NCBI RefSeq assembly: GCF_001413955.1
Contig: NZ_LCTZ01000002.1
Coordinates: forward strand, 930,001 to 994,000
DNA from: Flagellimonas eckloniae
GTDB taxonomy: Bacteria; Bacteroidota; Bacteroidia; Flavobacteriales; Flavobacteriaceae
Length of the DNA: 64,000 bases
Direction: 5' to 3'
Position numbers and translations under genes: made by a program
The notes under the pieces: generated by a model
What the model was told of the DNA's origin: nothing
Databases searched by the model: none
The model's input: the letters and a program-made list of their open reading frames with translations, nothing else
Shown here: positions 33,856 to 42,859 of the stretch, in pieces
How positions within the stretch are numbered: position 1 is the stretch's first letter
How the letters are laid out: every line of letters starts with the position of its first letter

Positions 33856-36062
33856 GGGTATCTTACTGGATAATAATGTTTTTCCCATTATGTCTCGCTT
33901 ATGGTCAGGAAAATGGTACCCAAAATTTTGCTCCACCAGAAATTCCTCAAGAAGTAAAGGTCTCAAAAACCGACAATGGAATTCAATTGGATGGTTTTCT
34001 GAATGAAAGAGATTGGCAAACAGCGGAAATAGTTGACAATTTTTTCAGAACAGAACCAAGGCAAGGTGGTAAGATTAGATATAAAACTGAAGTGAAGTTT
34101 TTATATGATAACAAAAATCTATACGTTGCCGCATTCTGTAGCGATTCTTTAGGTATACAAGGTATTAGAATTCAGGATTTAAGAAGGGATTTTGACTGGG
34201 GAGAAAATGATATTTTCGGTATAGCCCTTGACCCACAAAACCTCAAACAATATGCGCAAGGATTTCAAACGACTCCTTTTGGTAACCAACGTGATTTTCA
34301 AAATTTCAATGGAAATAGTTTTGACACAGGTTGGAATACCTTATGGAGGGTTCGCACGCAAAGAACCGATAAGGGGTATTCCGTGGAGATGGCCATTCCC
34401 TTTAAGTCTTTGCGCTATGACCTGCCTAAAAATGGTAACACGATTGAATGGGGAATGACACTGGTGCGCTATGCCCGCAGAGATATTGAAGTTTCTACGT
34501 TCCCTGCCATTCCTCAATCCTTTACACCATATCGTATGACCTATGCCGCCAAACTAACCGGTATTGAAGTACCTCCTCCATCAGCCAATATTAGGGTAGA
34601 GCCTTATGCCTTATACCAATATGATGAGAATAAAGAAGGGGAATCATTAACCACTAAATTCAGTGACCCTAAGGTAGGCGTTGATGCCAAATGGGCCATA
34701 AACCCAAAAACTGTCCTCGATTTAACCATCAATACCGATTTTGCCCAAGCGGATGTTGATAGGGCTGTAAATAACCTAGAACGTTTCAATATTTTCTTTC
34801 CTGAGCGCCGTCAGTTCTTTTTAGAAAACTCAGGTATTTGGGCTGGTGGCTTTCAACAATCAATTCGCCCTTTTTTTAGCAGAAGAATTGGCTTACAAGG
34901 TGAATTCAATGCGACGCCGGCACCAATTGATTTTGGTGCCCGTTTTACTCAAAGAACAGAGAAAAATGCATTGGCAGGTCTTTTAGTTCGCCAGCGTGAA
35001 ACTGAAAACTCAGCTGGAGCTAATTTTGGTGTTCTTCGCTATTTGAAAAACTATGGAAGGGAAAACAATATTGGCATAATGGTCACCCATCGAGCAGATG
35101 ACAGTTACTCGGAACTCAATCTGGAAAACAACAACAATACCACTATAACGTTAGATGGCCAAATTAGGCCGACTAGTCAATGGGATATACAGTATTTATT
35201 GTCCAGCTCAATAGATGAGTCTACTGGAAAAACTGGATATGCAGGAAGAATTTTTATAGGAAACGACAACAATAAGTACTATTACGGATGGGTAACTGAA
35301 TATACAGATGCAAATTATAACCCAAGAATGGGATTTGTTAGGCAAAACAATGTAATTCGGCACAATCCCGGAGGTTATTATATATGGAGACCAAAGAACA
35401 TTGATTGGATTAGGCGATGGGATCCAGGTATGTTTGTCAATTATAATCATGACGCGACCAATCCTAGCCAATTTCAGCAGGCCAGCCTTTATGTTTTTCC
35501 CATTTACACATGGTTTAAAGACAATAGCTTTGTCGAGGTCTCCTTTACTCCTACATGGCAAAACATCAATTTTGAATTCGCTCCATTAGGATTGGAAATT
35601 GAACAAGACAATTATTTTTATACAAGATATTTAGTACGATATAACACGGACCAATCCAAAAAATGGTCTGGAGATATCGGTTATAATTTTGGAGATTTTT
35701 ATAATGGGACCAGAGGTACTATCAGTGCTACTTCCCGTTTTGCGCCAGTTCCACATGCCGCGCTAACCTTGGACTATGAGCATAACACAATTAAAAATGT
35801 TGGAATCAACAACGCTAATTTGACTACGAATCTATATTCAGCAAATTTACGACTAGCATTAAATCCAAGATTACAATTGTCAACTTTCTATCAGTACAAT
35901 AGCTTTAATGAACAAGGGCGATGGAATGCGCGTTTTAGCTGGGAATATATGCCCCTATCTTTTGTTTATCTCGTTTTTAATGATACCCAAACTGATATTT
36001 TTGACCCTTCAAGGAATGCCAAACAGTTTATAAGTAAGATTACGCTTTTAAAGCAATTTTAG
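33852..36062 (+). CDS. DUF5916-type outer-membrane protein with CBM9-like N-terminal domain
   Basis: A 736-residue exported protein. Signal peptide MRVSYWIIMFFPLCLAYGQ; residues about 30-225 are a carbohydrate-binding-family-9/DOMON-like beta sandwich (VKVSKTDNGIQLDGFLNERD, KTEVKFLYDNKNLYVAAFCS, GYSVEMAIPFKSLRYDLPKN); the remainder is a DUF5916 region with repeated aromatic beta strands ending FDPSRNAKQFISKITLLKQF, consistent with an outer-membrane barrel. The block NNLERFNIFFPERRQFFLEN is a family hallmark. ATGA overlap with the permease gene and the terminator right after it define the end of the operon. Role unknown; physical coupling to an ABC exporter suggests an outer-membrane exit or receptor. 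Confidence 0.87.
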   Translation: MRVSYWIIMFFPLCLAYGQENGTQNFAPPEIPQEVKVSKTDNGIQLDGFLNERDWQTAEIVDNFFRTEPRQGGKIRYKTEVKFLYDNKNLYVAAFCSDSLGIQGIRIQDLRRDFDWGENDIFGIALDPQNLKQYAQGFQTTPFGNQRDFQNFNGNSFDTGWNTLWRVRTQRTDKGYSVEMAIPFKSLRYDLPKNGNTIEWGMTLVRYARRDIEVSTFPAIPQSFTPYRMTYAAKLTGIEVPPPSANIRVEPYALYQYDENKEGESLTTKFSDPKVGVDAKWAINPKTVLDLTINTDFAQADVDRAVNNLERFNIFFPERRQFFLENSGIWAGGFQQSIRPFFSRRIGLQGEFNATPAPIDFGARFTQRTEKNALAGLLVRQRETENSAGANFGVLRYLKNYGRENNIGIMVTHRADDSYSELNLENNNNTTITLDGQIRPTSQWDIQYLLSSSIDESTGKTGYAGRIFIGNDNNKYYYGWVTEYTDANYNPRMGFVRQNNVIRHNPGGYYIWRPKNIDWIRRWDPGMFVNYNHDATNPSQFQQASLYVFPIYTWFKDNSFVEVSFTPTWQNINFEFAPLGLEIEQDNYFYTRYLVRYNTDQSKKWSGDIGYNFGDFYNGTRGTISATSRFAPVPHAALTLDYEHNTIKNVGINNANLTTNLYSANLRLALNPRLQLSTFYQYNSFNEQGRWNARFSWEYMPLSFVYLVFNDTQTDIFDPSRNAKQFISKITLLKQF

Positions 36063-36076
36063 ATTTTTGTTAGTGG

Positions 36077-36101
36077 AAAAGCCGCTTCTGGCGGCTTTTT
36101 T
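36077..36101. terminator. Bidirectional Rho-independent terminator
   Basis: Stem AAAAGCCGC (36077-36085) with GCGGCTTTT (36091-36099), loop TTCTG, T-run on the plus strand and matching A-run on the other side. It ends the receptor/ABC block and also serves the convergent gene at 36100-36381, whose stop lies at its edge. Confidence 0.9.
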
Positions 36102-36381
36102 AATTTTTATCCTTGGAAATCAAGTAGGTATAGATCCACATAATTGTAAAAGTGGGAATAATATCCAATCCAGGCACCAATTCTTCAACAAAGGTAACCA
36201 CACCGGCAGCCTGACCTATCTTGCCTTTATACATTCGTGTCATTAACCAACCTGCTAAAGGAGCCCATATTACATCCGAAAACTCCCCAATTCCAGGAAT
36301 CATAAAGGAAAGCATTCCAATCCCATCAAACAATAACCCTAAAAACAGGTTGCGGTATTTTAGGTCTTTTTCTTTTGCCAT
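36100..36381 (-). CDS. Small conserved membrane protein, 93 residues
   Basis: A basic start (MAKEKDLKYRNLFLGLLFDG) leads into hydrophobic stretches: LLFDGIGMLSFMIPGIGEFS, VIWAPLAGWLMTRMY and TFTIMWIYTYLI. The motif IPGIGEFSDVIWAP followed later by VEELVPGLDIIPT looks like a pair of re-entrant or kinked helices. I recall similar flavobacterial proteins of unknown function. It lies 40 bases downstream of folE on the same strand. Confidence 0.75.
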   Translation of the reverse strand: MAKEKDLKYRNLFLGLLFDGIGMLSFMIPGIGEFSDVIWAPLAGWLMTRMYKGKIGQAAGVVTFVEELVPGLDIIPTFTIMWIYTYLISKDKN

Positions 36382-36421
36382 AGCAGAAAAATACCAAATA
36401 GCTATGACTTGAAAAAATTAA

Positions 36422-37021
36422 CTAGGATAAATCCGAACTGATAAGTTTAAGGAACTCACTGCGTGTCTCTATTTTTTCAAATTGCCCTCTAAAGCCAGAT
36501 GTTGTTGTGACTGAATTCTGTTTTTGAACACCTCGCATCATCATACACATATGGGAAGCTTCAATAACAACGGCAACTCCTTTTGGTTTTAAAGTGTCGT
36601 TTAAACACTCCAAAATATCATGGGTCAATCGTTCCTGCACTTGTAATCTTCTTGCAAAAACATCTACAATTCGAGGTATTTTGCTTAAGCCCACAATATG
36701 TCCATTGGGGATATAGGCAACGTGTGCCTTACCAAAAAATGGAAGCATATGGTGCTCGCACAGCGAGTAAACCTCAATATCTTTAATGATGACCATATCA
36801 TCATAGTCTTCCTTGAACATTGCACCTTTCAGAATCTCTGCGGCATCTTGTTTATATCCTTGGGTTAAGAATAACATTGCCTTGGCTGCACGTTCCGGCG
36901 TTTTTAACAACCCTTCCCGTTCTACATCTTCCCCGATTTCATCAATAATTTTTGAAAAGCGCTCTTTTACTTCATTAGTAATACTAATGTTGTACTCTTC
37001 CATGCTTTGATATGGTGCCAT
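36422..37021 (-). CDS. folE: GTP cyclohydrolase I
   Basis: Converts GTP to dihydroneopterin triphosphate, the first step of folate or tetrahydrobiopterin synthesis. The 199-residue protein has the zinc ligands in [20 protein letters not shown] (C and H, about 105-124) and [15 protein letters not shown] (C), plus the pterin-binding [20 protein letters not shown]. The ATG at 37021 starts 3 bases after the msrA stop; an internal ATG five codons later is an alternative. Probably one transcript: msrA, folE, small membrane protein. Confidence 0.96.
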   Translation of the reverse strand: MAPYQSMEEYNISITNEVKERFSKIIDEIGEDVEREGLLKTPERAAKAMLFLTQGYKQDAAEILKGAMFKEDYDDMVIIKDIEVYSLCEHHMLPFFGKAHVAYIPNGHIVGLSKIPRIVDVFARRLQVQERLTHDILECLNDTLKPKGVAVVIEASHMCMMMRGVQKQNSVTTTSGFRGQFEKIETRSEFLKLISSDLS

Positions 37022-37024
37022 AAG

Positions 37025-37585
37025 TTATTTAACTGTATTTAGCTTATTTGAAAAATGCTTGTTTAGTTTTTTGATTTTCGGGTCAATAATAAATTGACAA
37101 TAGGGTTGACTGGAATTTTCATTGTAATAATTATGGTGCTCCTGTTCAGCCTCATAAAAAGGTTTTGCTTCGGAAATAGCAGTTACTATTGGGGAGCCAA
37201 ATATATGTTCCTTCTCCAAAAGAGCAATAAATTCCTCAGCTAATTTTTTCTGCTCTGGCTTGGTATAGAAAATTTCACTTCTATACTGTGTGCCAACGTC
37301 ATTCCCCTGCCTGTTCAATGTAGTAGGGTCATGCGTTGCAAAGAAAACTTCCAATAATTCTGTAAAAGAAATTTTCGCTGGATTAAAAGTTATTTTGACG
37401 CCTTCTGCATGTCCAGTTCTACCGGTACAAATTTCTCTATATGCAGGATTCTTAATTGAGCCCCCAGTATATCCCGAGACTACATCCTGTACTCCTGCAA
37501 GTCTTTGAAAAACTGCTTCGGTACACCAGAAACAACCTCCTGCAAATATTGCAGTTTCTATAGAATTCTTGTTTTGTTTATCCAT
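37025..37585 (-). CDS. msrA: Peptide-methionine (S)-S-oxide reductase
   Basis: Repairs methionine-S-sulfoxide in proteins. The catalytic motif AIFAGGCFWCTEAVFQRLAG is at residues 13-32, with GYTGGSIKNPAYREICTGRT and VFFATHDPTTLNRQGNDVGT following. The C-terminus carries no further cysteine after SQPYCQFIIDPKIKKLNKHF, so recycling may use that C or the second C of the GCFWC motif. No MsrB domain is fused. It is the first gene of the unit with folE. Confidence 0.95.
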   Translation of the reverse strand: MDKQNKNSIETAIFAGGCFWCTEAVFQRLAGVQDVVSGYTGGSIKNPAYREICTGRTGHAEGVKITFNPAKISFTELLEVFFATHDPTTLNRQGNDVGTQYRSEIFYTKPEQKKLAEEFIALLEKEHIFGSPIVTAISEAKPFYEAEQEHHNYYNENSSQPYCQFIIDPKIKKLNKHFSNKLNTVK

Positions 37586-37602
37586 TATTCTGTAAAGTTA
37601 AA

Positions 37603-37610
37603 CAAAGTTA
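37603..37610 (-). promoter_or_regulatory. Candidate -7 element (TAACTTTG) for msrA-folE
   Basis: The minus strand reads TAACTTTG, a match to TAnnTTTG 17 bases before the msrA ATG. A spaced TTG upstream is not evident. Confidence 0.45.
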
Positions 37611-37743
37611 CTGGTTTTATCCTTTGAAATCTAGTATAAAATTTTGATAAGTAGTCGTTAAAACATGAAAGAACTTTATTTAAAACTTACGATTTTTGTG
37701 CACTCAACTGTAATCCTTAATTTCACCAGCTAAGCGGTTTTTA

Positions 37744-38406
37744 ATGATAAATGCAAACAATATTCAGAAATACTATGGTGACCTTAAAGTTTTAAAGGGA
37801 GTCGATTTAGAAATAAAAAAGGGCGAAGTAGTTTCCATTGTTGGTGCATCTGGTGCGGGTAAAACTACCCTATTACAAATTTTAGGTACCCTAGACTCAC
37901 CCTCCAACGGCCAAAAAAGTTCATTATTTATCAATGACACTGATATTACAAAGCTAAATGACAAAAGCTTGGCAAGATTTAGAAATAATCACATAGGTTT
38001 TATTTTCCAATTTCATCAACTTTTACCAGAGTTTACCGCTTTAGAAAATGTATGTATTCCAGCTTTTATTAAAAAGACACCCAAAATTGAGGCTGAAAAG
38101 CGTGCAAAAGAACTTTTAGACTTTTTAGGGCTTTCAGATAGATATCATCATAAACCAAATGCGTTATCTGGTGGTGAGCAACAACGGGTTGCCGTTGCTA
38201 GGTCTTTAATCAACAATCCTTCGGTCATTTTGGCGGACGAGCCCAGCGGTAATCTGGATTCTGAAAGTGCGGATAACCTACATCAACTTTTCTTTAAACT
38301 TCGTGATGAGTTTGGGCAAACCTTTGTCATGGTTACCCACAATTTGGAATTGGCCAATATGGCTGACCGCAAGTTGACCATGGTAGATGGATTAATCGTT
38401 TCTTAA
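37744..38406 (+). CDS. lolD: Lipoprotein-releasing-type ABC ATPase (LolD/MacB family)
   Basis: A 220-residue ATPase: Walker [22 protein letters not shown]-loop [20 protein letters not shown], signature [16 protein letters not shown], Walker [15 protein letters not shown] and [17 protein letters not shown]. This motif set is that of the LolD/FtsE/MacB branch. In Bacteroidota the lone ATPase commonly works with LolC/E-type permeases encoded elsewhere, and none is beside it here, so LolD is probable rather than certain. The following gene starts 10 bases later. Confidence 0.88.
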   Translation: MINANNIQKYYGDLKVLKGVDLEIKKGEVVSIVGASGAGKTTLLQILGTLDSPSNGQKSSLFINDTDITKLNDKSLARFRNNHIGFIFQFHQLLPEFTALENVCIPAFIKKTPKIEAEKRAKELLDFLGLSDRYHHKPNALSGGEQQRVAVARSLINNPSVILADEPSGNLDSESADNLHQLFFKLRDEFGQTFVMVTHNLELANMADRKLTMVDGLIVS

Positions 38407-38415
38407 TCCAAAACA

Positions 38416-39180
38416 ATGACCAAAACTGAATTAAAGGATTTTTTGGATCAGAAAGTTGTGCAATACAATCATCCCAAATTTCTTGAAGATGATCCTTTAC
38501 AAATTCCCCATCGTTTTTCTAAAAAAGAAGATATCGAAATCAGTGGCTTCCTAACCGCTACCATAGCTTGGGGAAACCGAAAGAGCATCATAAACAATGC
38601 TTCGCGATTGATGGAGCTTTTGGACAATGCTCCTTATGATTTTGTTCTAAATCATATCGAAGCAGATTTGGAAAAGCTCTCGCCTTTTGTCCACAGAACC
38701 TTGAATGGTGATGACCTCCAATATTTTATCCAAAGCCTTCATAATATGTATAAAAACCATAATGGGTTGGAAGCTGTTTTTGTGAAGCATCAGCAGAAAG
38801 ATTCATTGCAATCCGCTATATCAAAATTTAAAGCCATTTTTTTTGAATTACCACATCAAACCAGAACCATGAAACATGTTTCCGACCCCAACAAAGGGTC
38901 TGCTGCAAAACGTATCAATATGTTTTTAAGGTGGATGGTGAGAAACAATGATACTGGAGTTGATTTTGGTATCTGGAAAGGTTTAAATCCCAGTCAGCTC
39001 TCCTGTCCGTTGGACGTGCATTCGGGAAATGTTGCTCGAAAATTAAAATTGGTAAAGCGAAAACAGAATGATGCCAAAGCTTTAGCTGAGTTGGATAAAA
39101 GCTTAAGAAAACTAGACCCCAAGGATCCAGTCAAATATGATTTTGCCCTTTTTGGACTTGGGGTTTTTGAAAAGTTTTAA
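38416..39180 (+). CDS. TIGR02757-family protein
   Basis: A 254-residue conserved protein of unknown function. It has the recognisable segments FLTATIAWGNRKSIINNASR, DDLQYFIQSLHNMYKNHNG, PNKGSAAKRINMFLRWMVR and LSCPLDVHSGNVARKL, followed by LDPKDPVKYDFALFGLGVFE at the end, which resemble helix-hairpin-helix DNA-glycosylase folds (a D in LDVHSG at the position of the catalytic Asp). It is downstream of lolD and shares a TTAA stop overlap with the convergent peroxidase gene. Confidence 0.87.
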   Translation: MTKTELKDFLDQKVVQYNHPKFLEDDPLQIPHRFSKKEDIEISGFLTATIAWGNRKSIINNASRLMELLDNAPYDFVLNHIEADLEKLSPFVHRTLNGDDLQYFIQSLHNMYKNHNGLEAVFVKHQQKDSLQSAISKFKAIFFELPHQTRTMKHVSDPNKGSAAKRINMFLRWMVRNNDTGVDFGIWKGLNPSQLSCPLDVHSGNVARKLKLVKRKQNDAKALAELDKSLRKLDPKDPVKYDFALFGLGVFEKF

Positions 39181-41021
39181 TACACCTCTCCTACCTCAAT
39201 ATCTGTAAGGGTTTTTATAAAGGCCACTAGTGCTTTCTCTTCTAATTCCGATAGTTGTAGATTATCAAAAGGAAGGGTTTGGTATGGTAAATCAAAGCCT
39301 AGTCCACCGCCACCGCCGAGGTTGTAGAAATTGATTACTTCCTCCAAACTTTTATAAACTCCATTGTGCATATATGGTCCCGTTAGTTCTGCATTTCTAA
39401 TTGTTGGAGTTTTAAACATCCCACGATGTACCTCCAATTCCTCATTATGCCTCCAATAAAACCCTAAATCATCATCTAATGTTTTGTTGCTAGAAGTTTC
39501 AGGCACACCAACAACTTCCTTTTCATGCTCCGTAAAGAATGGTGGAACCGTCCCATTTGTTAACGGTATAAAATGGCAGGTAGCACAAAGTGCTTTGCCC
39601 ATATATAAATTAAAGCCCAATTTTTCTTCTTCAGTAAAAGTGTCCTCCTCACTACGGATGTTTTTATCAAACTTAGAATTGAATGCGTTCAACGTTGAAA
39701 TATAAGAGGATATGGCACGAATGATTTCCGTATTCCTAGCAGAAATTCCGCCATACGCATCTTTAAACAGTGGAATATATGTAGTGTCCGCTAAAATTTC
39801 TGTTGAAAATTCATGTACAGAACTATCGAACTCCTTATCATTCGTAAATACAGATGTAATTTGATCTAATAAATTCGGAGATCTGCCATCCCAAAAGAAG
39901 CTTTGTTGAAAAGCTGAATTAATCAATGTTGGTGTATTTCGCTGCAATAACTTTCCGTTCTTATCCAAGTTTAAAGCTATTCCGTCTGCCCAGGCTTTTT
40001 TTGGGTTATGGCATGTAACACAGGCCATTTTTCCGTTTTGGGACAGTTTGGGGTCAAAAAAAAGTTTCTTGCCCAATGCAATTTTTTTTTCTGTGGGATT
40101 CCGATTTATGGCAGGTGTGAAAAACTCAACATTAAACGAATCTTCTTCAAAAAACGTTGGTGCATCAAAATTGAAAGGTTTATTGTTTACGCCATCCCAT
40201 AATTGGCTTTCTTTCCGTATAGCAACCCAATTTCTTGTAATTGGATTCATATAGTGACGAATAAAAGTATAGCGGTCAAAGGTCTCAAAATTGGTGTTTG
40301 ACCTTACAAAACCTACTGCTTTTTCTATATTGTTTCGAAACTGCAAATCTAATTCTTGATTTTTATTTAGAATTATTTCTCCAATACTTTTAGTATAGAC
40401 CTCTTTTAAACTTTCTAGGGAAACTACGGTTTCATTTAATCCAAGCTGGCTTACCGGTGTATCAAAACCAGAAATTGACAGACTAATAATCCGAATTATT
40501 TGTTGGTGGGTGGCAATAAAGAAACGTTGTGGGGTAACTTCTCTATTTTGTATATTGTTTTGAAGGTTTTTGAGCATCCCAATGGTAATTGAAATCTCTT
40601 CGTTATATCTTGCTTCACGTTCCTCTCCTTCATAAATACTTTCTTCAATTTTCTGTAAACCCACTGGCAGCAATACCTTTTGACTATCATCAGTGACAAT
40701 GGGAAGTGCTGGTCCATTAGCTCTATGCCCCACTTCAGGGTTTAGATAAGAAGCATATGGTTCTGCTTTTTTAAATGAGATTCTTGCTTTTTGAAATACT
40801 GCTTTTGTACGATCATCTGCCATTGGCAGTTTTGCAAGCTCATCCAGAGCGGTAATGGCATCTGTAATATGTTTTAAATAATAATCCTTAACGGGTTTCC
40901 AATCAACTTTACTTTCTACACTTGATGTAATAAGGCTTTCTTTTGGCTTCTGCTTACAACTGAGGCTAAAAACTAATAAAACAACTAATATGCGATTCAT
41001 TTCTGGCAATTTTTTAAACAA
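39177..41021 (-). CDS. Di-haem cytochrome c peroxidase with N-terminal imelysin-like domain
   Basis: A 614-residue lipoprotein (MNRILVVLLVFSLSCKQK). Residues 30-290 are helical and resemble the imelysin/EfeO-like fold; residues 300-610 are a MauG/CCP-type domain with two haem motifs, MACVTCHNPKKAW (about 333) and ALCATCHFIPL (about 475). Distal features include PTLINSAFQQSFFWDGRSPN. Such fusions occur in Bacteroidota beside iron- or phosphate-related genes; the oxidised substrate is unknown. It is downstream of the PhoX-like gene (50 bases), so likely co-transcribed despite a hairpin between them. N-terminal residues MFKKLPE before MNRIL may not be translated; ATG 41000 is an alternative start. 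Confidence 0.88.
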   Translation of the reverse strand: MFKKLPEMNRILVVLLVFSLSCKQKPKESLITSSVESKVDWKPVKDYYLKHITDAITALDELAKLPMADDRTKAVFQKARISFKKAEPYASYLNPEVGHRANGPALPIVTDDSQKVLLPVGLQKIEESIYEGEEREARYNEEISITIGMLKNLQNNIQNREVTPQRFFIATHQQIIRIISLSISGFDTPVSQLGLNETVVSLESLKEVYTKSIGEIILNKNQELDLQFRNNIEKAVGFVRSNTNFETFDRYTFIRHYMNPITRNWVAIRKESQLWDGVNNKPFNFDAPTFFEEDSFNVEFFTPAINRNPTEKKIALGKKLFFDPKLSQNGKMACVTCHNPKKAWADGIALNLDKNGKLLQRNTPTLINSAFQQSFFWDGRSPNLLDQITSVFTNDKEFDSSVHEFSTEILADTTYIPLFKDAYGGISARNTEIIRAISSYISTLNAFNSKFDKNIRSEEDTFTEEEKLGFNLYMGKALCATCHFIPLTNGTVPPFFTEHEKEVVGVPETSSNKTLDDDLGFYWRHNEELEVHRGMFKTPTIRNAELTGPYMHNGVYKSLEEVINFYNLGGGGGLGFDLPYQTLPFDNLQLSELEEKALVAFIKTLTDIEVGEVY

Positions 41022-41028
41022 AGAAAGA

Positions 41029-41047
41029 CCTCCATTTTTAATGGAGG
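41029..41047 (-). terminator. Intergenic hairpin between PhoX-like and peroxidase genes
   Basis: On the minus strand CCTCCAT (41047-41041) pairs with ATGGAGG (41035-41029), loop of five A. The following bases TCTTTCTTTGTTT form a poor T-tract, so it may be a partial terminator (attenuator) or an RNA-stabilising 3' hairpin for the upstream gene. Confidence 0.45.
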
Positions 41048-41071
41048 CCCTTATAATAATAGTACCTAAAC

Positions 41072-42643
41072 TTATCTAGGTAGCCCTTTCAAAATAACTA
41101 TTTGGCCGCCTTGATCATCTTCCCTTGCACCATCAGCAATAGCAATTGCATTGGTTTCCATGTCATGACCATCAACATTCTTAAAATCGTCACTTTCCCA
41201 ATAATGTGGCTGTAGATTCAATAAGAATGTATTTGGAACACCTACTTTATCCGAGATATCTTCCAATGCTCCAAATTCTCCACTAAAACCTGTACTTCCA
41301 CTCGGGTCAAGATCTTGTCTAACTACCAATTCCAATACCGTTTTGATGTTGTTACCATCCAAATCGGACTGATAGATATATGCGGCATGCCCCCTATCAA
41401 AAGAGTTAGGGTCTTCCTGAACGTAAACAAAGTTTTCGGTAACGGTAATGTTATCTGGACTTTGTAGGCTTGCTAAGTTTCCGTCCATATTATTGGTATC
41501 TGTATTACCGGAAATAATCTGTGTCAACTTTCCAGTAAGTGGATTCGCTTCATCCAACTCCAACTTATAAACTGTTCCCCAGTCGTTGTATGTACCTCTA
41601 CCAGGTCCTCTTCCGGTAACAGCAACAAATACATTTCTTCCATTTTCATCAGACCCCTTTTGGTAGTCCACGTCTTCAACCCTCATAAATGCAGAGGCAA
41701 AAACAGCTACACATGCATCCTCCATTTCAGATTTGGTTAAAGAAGCGCCATCTGTTATTTCTACAAACTCAAAATCATAGGTTATTCCATAATCCAAGTT
41801 ACTTTCATTGTAAATTGTGGATGCAGCTACATCCATAACCCCTCCTGCCCCATCAGAAATTTGCTTAAGTCTTAGTACGTAAATCTTTCCATTGTTTAGG
41901 TCCGCATCCCCTTCTTCTGAATAATATAACGTTATCTGACCTTCAGAACCGCTGGAATCATCATCTCCACCTATTATTACAGTTTTACCGGTGTAAGCAT
42001 CTTTTGGTAATGGAACAGCGTTTTCCCAGGAGAATTCACCCAAAGCATCCAAACCAAAATCTGCGGTTGGGGTTGGGGTGTCAATATAGGGGTCTATCCC
42101 TTTAACATCATAATTAAAGCTTTCAGAAGCGGAAAGAAAAAGGTCGGTTGCCCCGCCATGTATATCAGCTTCCCACATAGTGCCTGAACATTGACGTGCA
42201 AAATCTGCAACACCAGAGTTCAATAACCAATCCCCGCCTATAGGGTTCAGGTTTTCATCCAACTCAATTCTTGCAACTGCATAATCGTCTTCCGCATTTA
42301 CAATATATAGGTAACCATCACTATTGGGGTCCTTTAAAAATCCAGCACCATCTGCTGCTCCTACAAACTGAAATCCATCATCAAGAATATCGGTTGAGCT
42401 AACTAGGGAATACGCTTTTACAAAATTGAACTGAGGTTGAATGGCCACCAAAGGTTCCAATTCTGATTTGTTTTCAAACATGGTAGCAGCTGGAATAAAG
42501 TCTTCCCCGTCCTGGCCATCTTGACCATTCACTCCATCTACACCATTGGTTCCATCCAGTCCGTCTTCACCATCACAACCAGTAAAGCCAAACCCAATGG
42601 CAATTGTAAATATTAATCCAAATAACAATTTCTTCAAATTCAT
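41072..42643 (-). CDS. PhoX-like (DUF839) lipoprotein with collagen-like segment
   Basis: A 523-residue protein. Start set at ATG 42643 (MNLKKLLFGLIFTIAIGFGF, lipobox GFTGCDGEDG); a longer TTG start at 42676 would fall inside the promoter -7 element. Residues about 25-45 are collagen-like GxxGxx repeats (GLDGTNGVDGVNGQDGQDGE). The rest resembles the PhoX/DUF839 beta-propeller with many acidic metal-type loops (DPNSDGYLYIV, IGGDDDSSGSEGQI, VAVTGRGPGRGTY). The conserved PhoX Cu/Fe ligands cannot be assigned with certainty by eye, so activity is open. It is transcribed upstream of the di-haem peroxidase gene. Confidence 0.75.
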   Translation of the reverse strand: MNLKKLLFGLIFTIAIGFGFTGCDGEDGLDGTNGVDGVNGQDGQDGEDFIPAATMFENKSELEPLVAIQPQFNFVKAYSLVSSTDILDDGFQFVGAADGAGFLKDPNSDGYLYIVNAEDDYAVARIELDENLNPIGGDWLLNSGVADFARQCSGTMWEADIHGGATDLFLSASESFNYDVKGIDPYIDTPTPTADFGLDALGEFSWENAVPLPKDAYTGKTVIIGGDDDSSGSEGQITLYYSEEGDADLNNGKIYVLRLKQISDGAGGVMDVAASTIYNESNLDYGITYDFEFVEITDGASLTKSEMEDACVAVFASAFMRVEDVDYQKGSDENGRNVFVAVTGRGPGRGTYNDWGTVYKLELDEANPLTGKLTQIISGNTDTNNMDGNLASLQSPDNITVTENFVYVQEDPNSFDRGHAAYIYQSDLDGNNIKTVLELVVRQDLDPSGSTGFSGEFGALEDISDKVGVPNTFLLNLQPHYWESDDFKNVDGHDMETNAIAIADGAREDDQGGQIVILKGLPR

Positions 42644-42673
42644 AATTTTAGTTTTAGGTTTTGTTGAATTCTC

Positions 42674-42681
42674 CAAAACTA
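42674..42681 (-). promoter_or_regulatory. Candidate -7 element (TAGTTTTG) of the PhoX-like/peroxidase unit
   Basis: The minus strand reads TAGTTTTG, matching TAnnTTTG, 30 bases upstream of the chosen ATG at 42643. No TTG lies at standard spacing. The rest of 42682-42859 shows nothing I can identify. Confidence 0.45.
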
Positions 42682-42859
42682 TTTATGAACCCTTAGCATT
42701 TAGTTACCTCAATATATTGATTTGATTATGTCATTTTTAAGAAACTGTTAGTCTGTAAAGTTTAAGTGTACTTAATGTTCCTAAAATTTAAGCTAAATGT
42801 TAACTTCATTTTTTAGAAACCCTGAATGGACCGTGGTGTATGAAATAGCTATGGAATCA

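Noticed and set aside
42644..42676. Eleven extra N-terminal residues for the PhoX-like protein from a TTG
   Set aside because: They would precede the signal peptide and overlap the -7 promoter element; ATG 42643 gives a normal lipoprotein signal.
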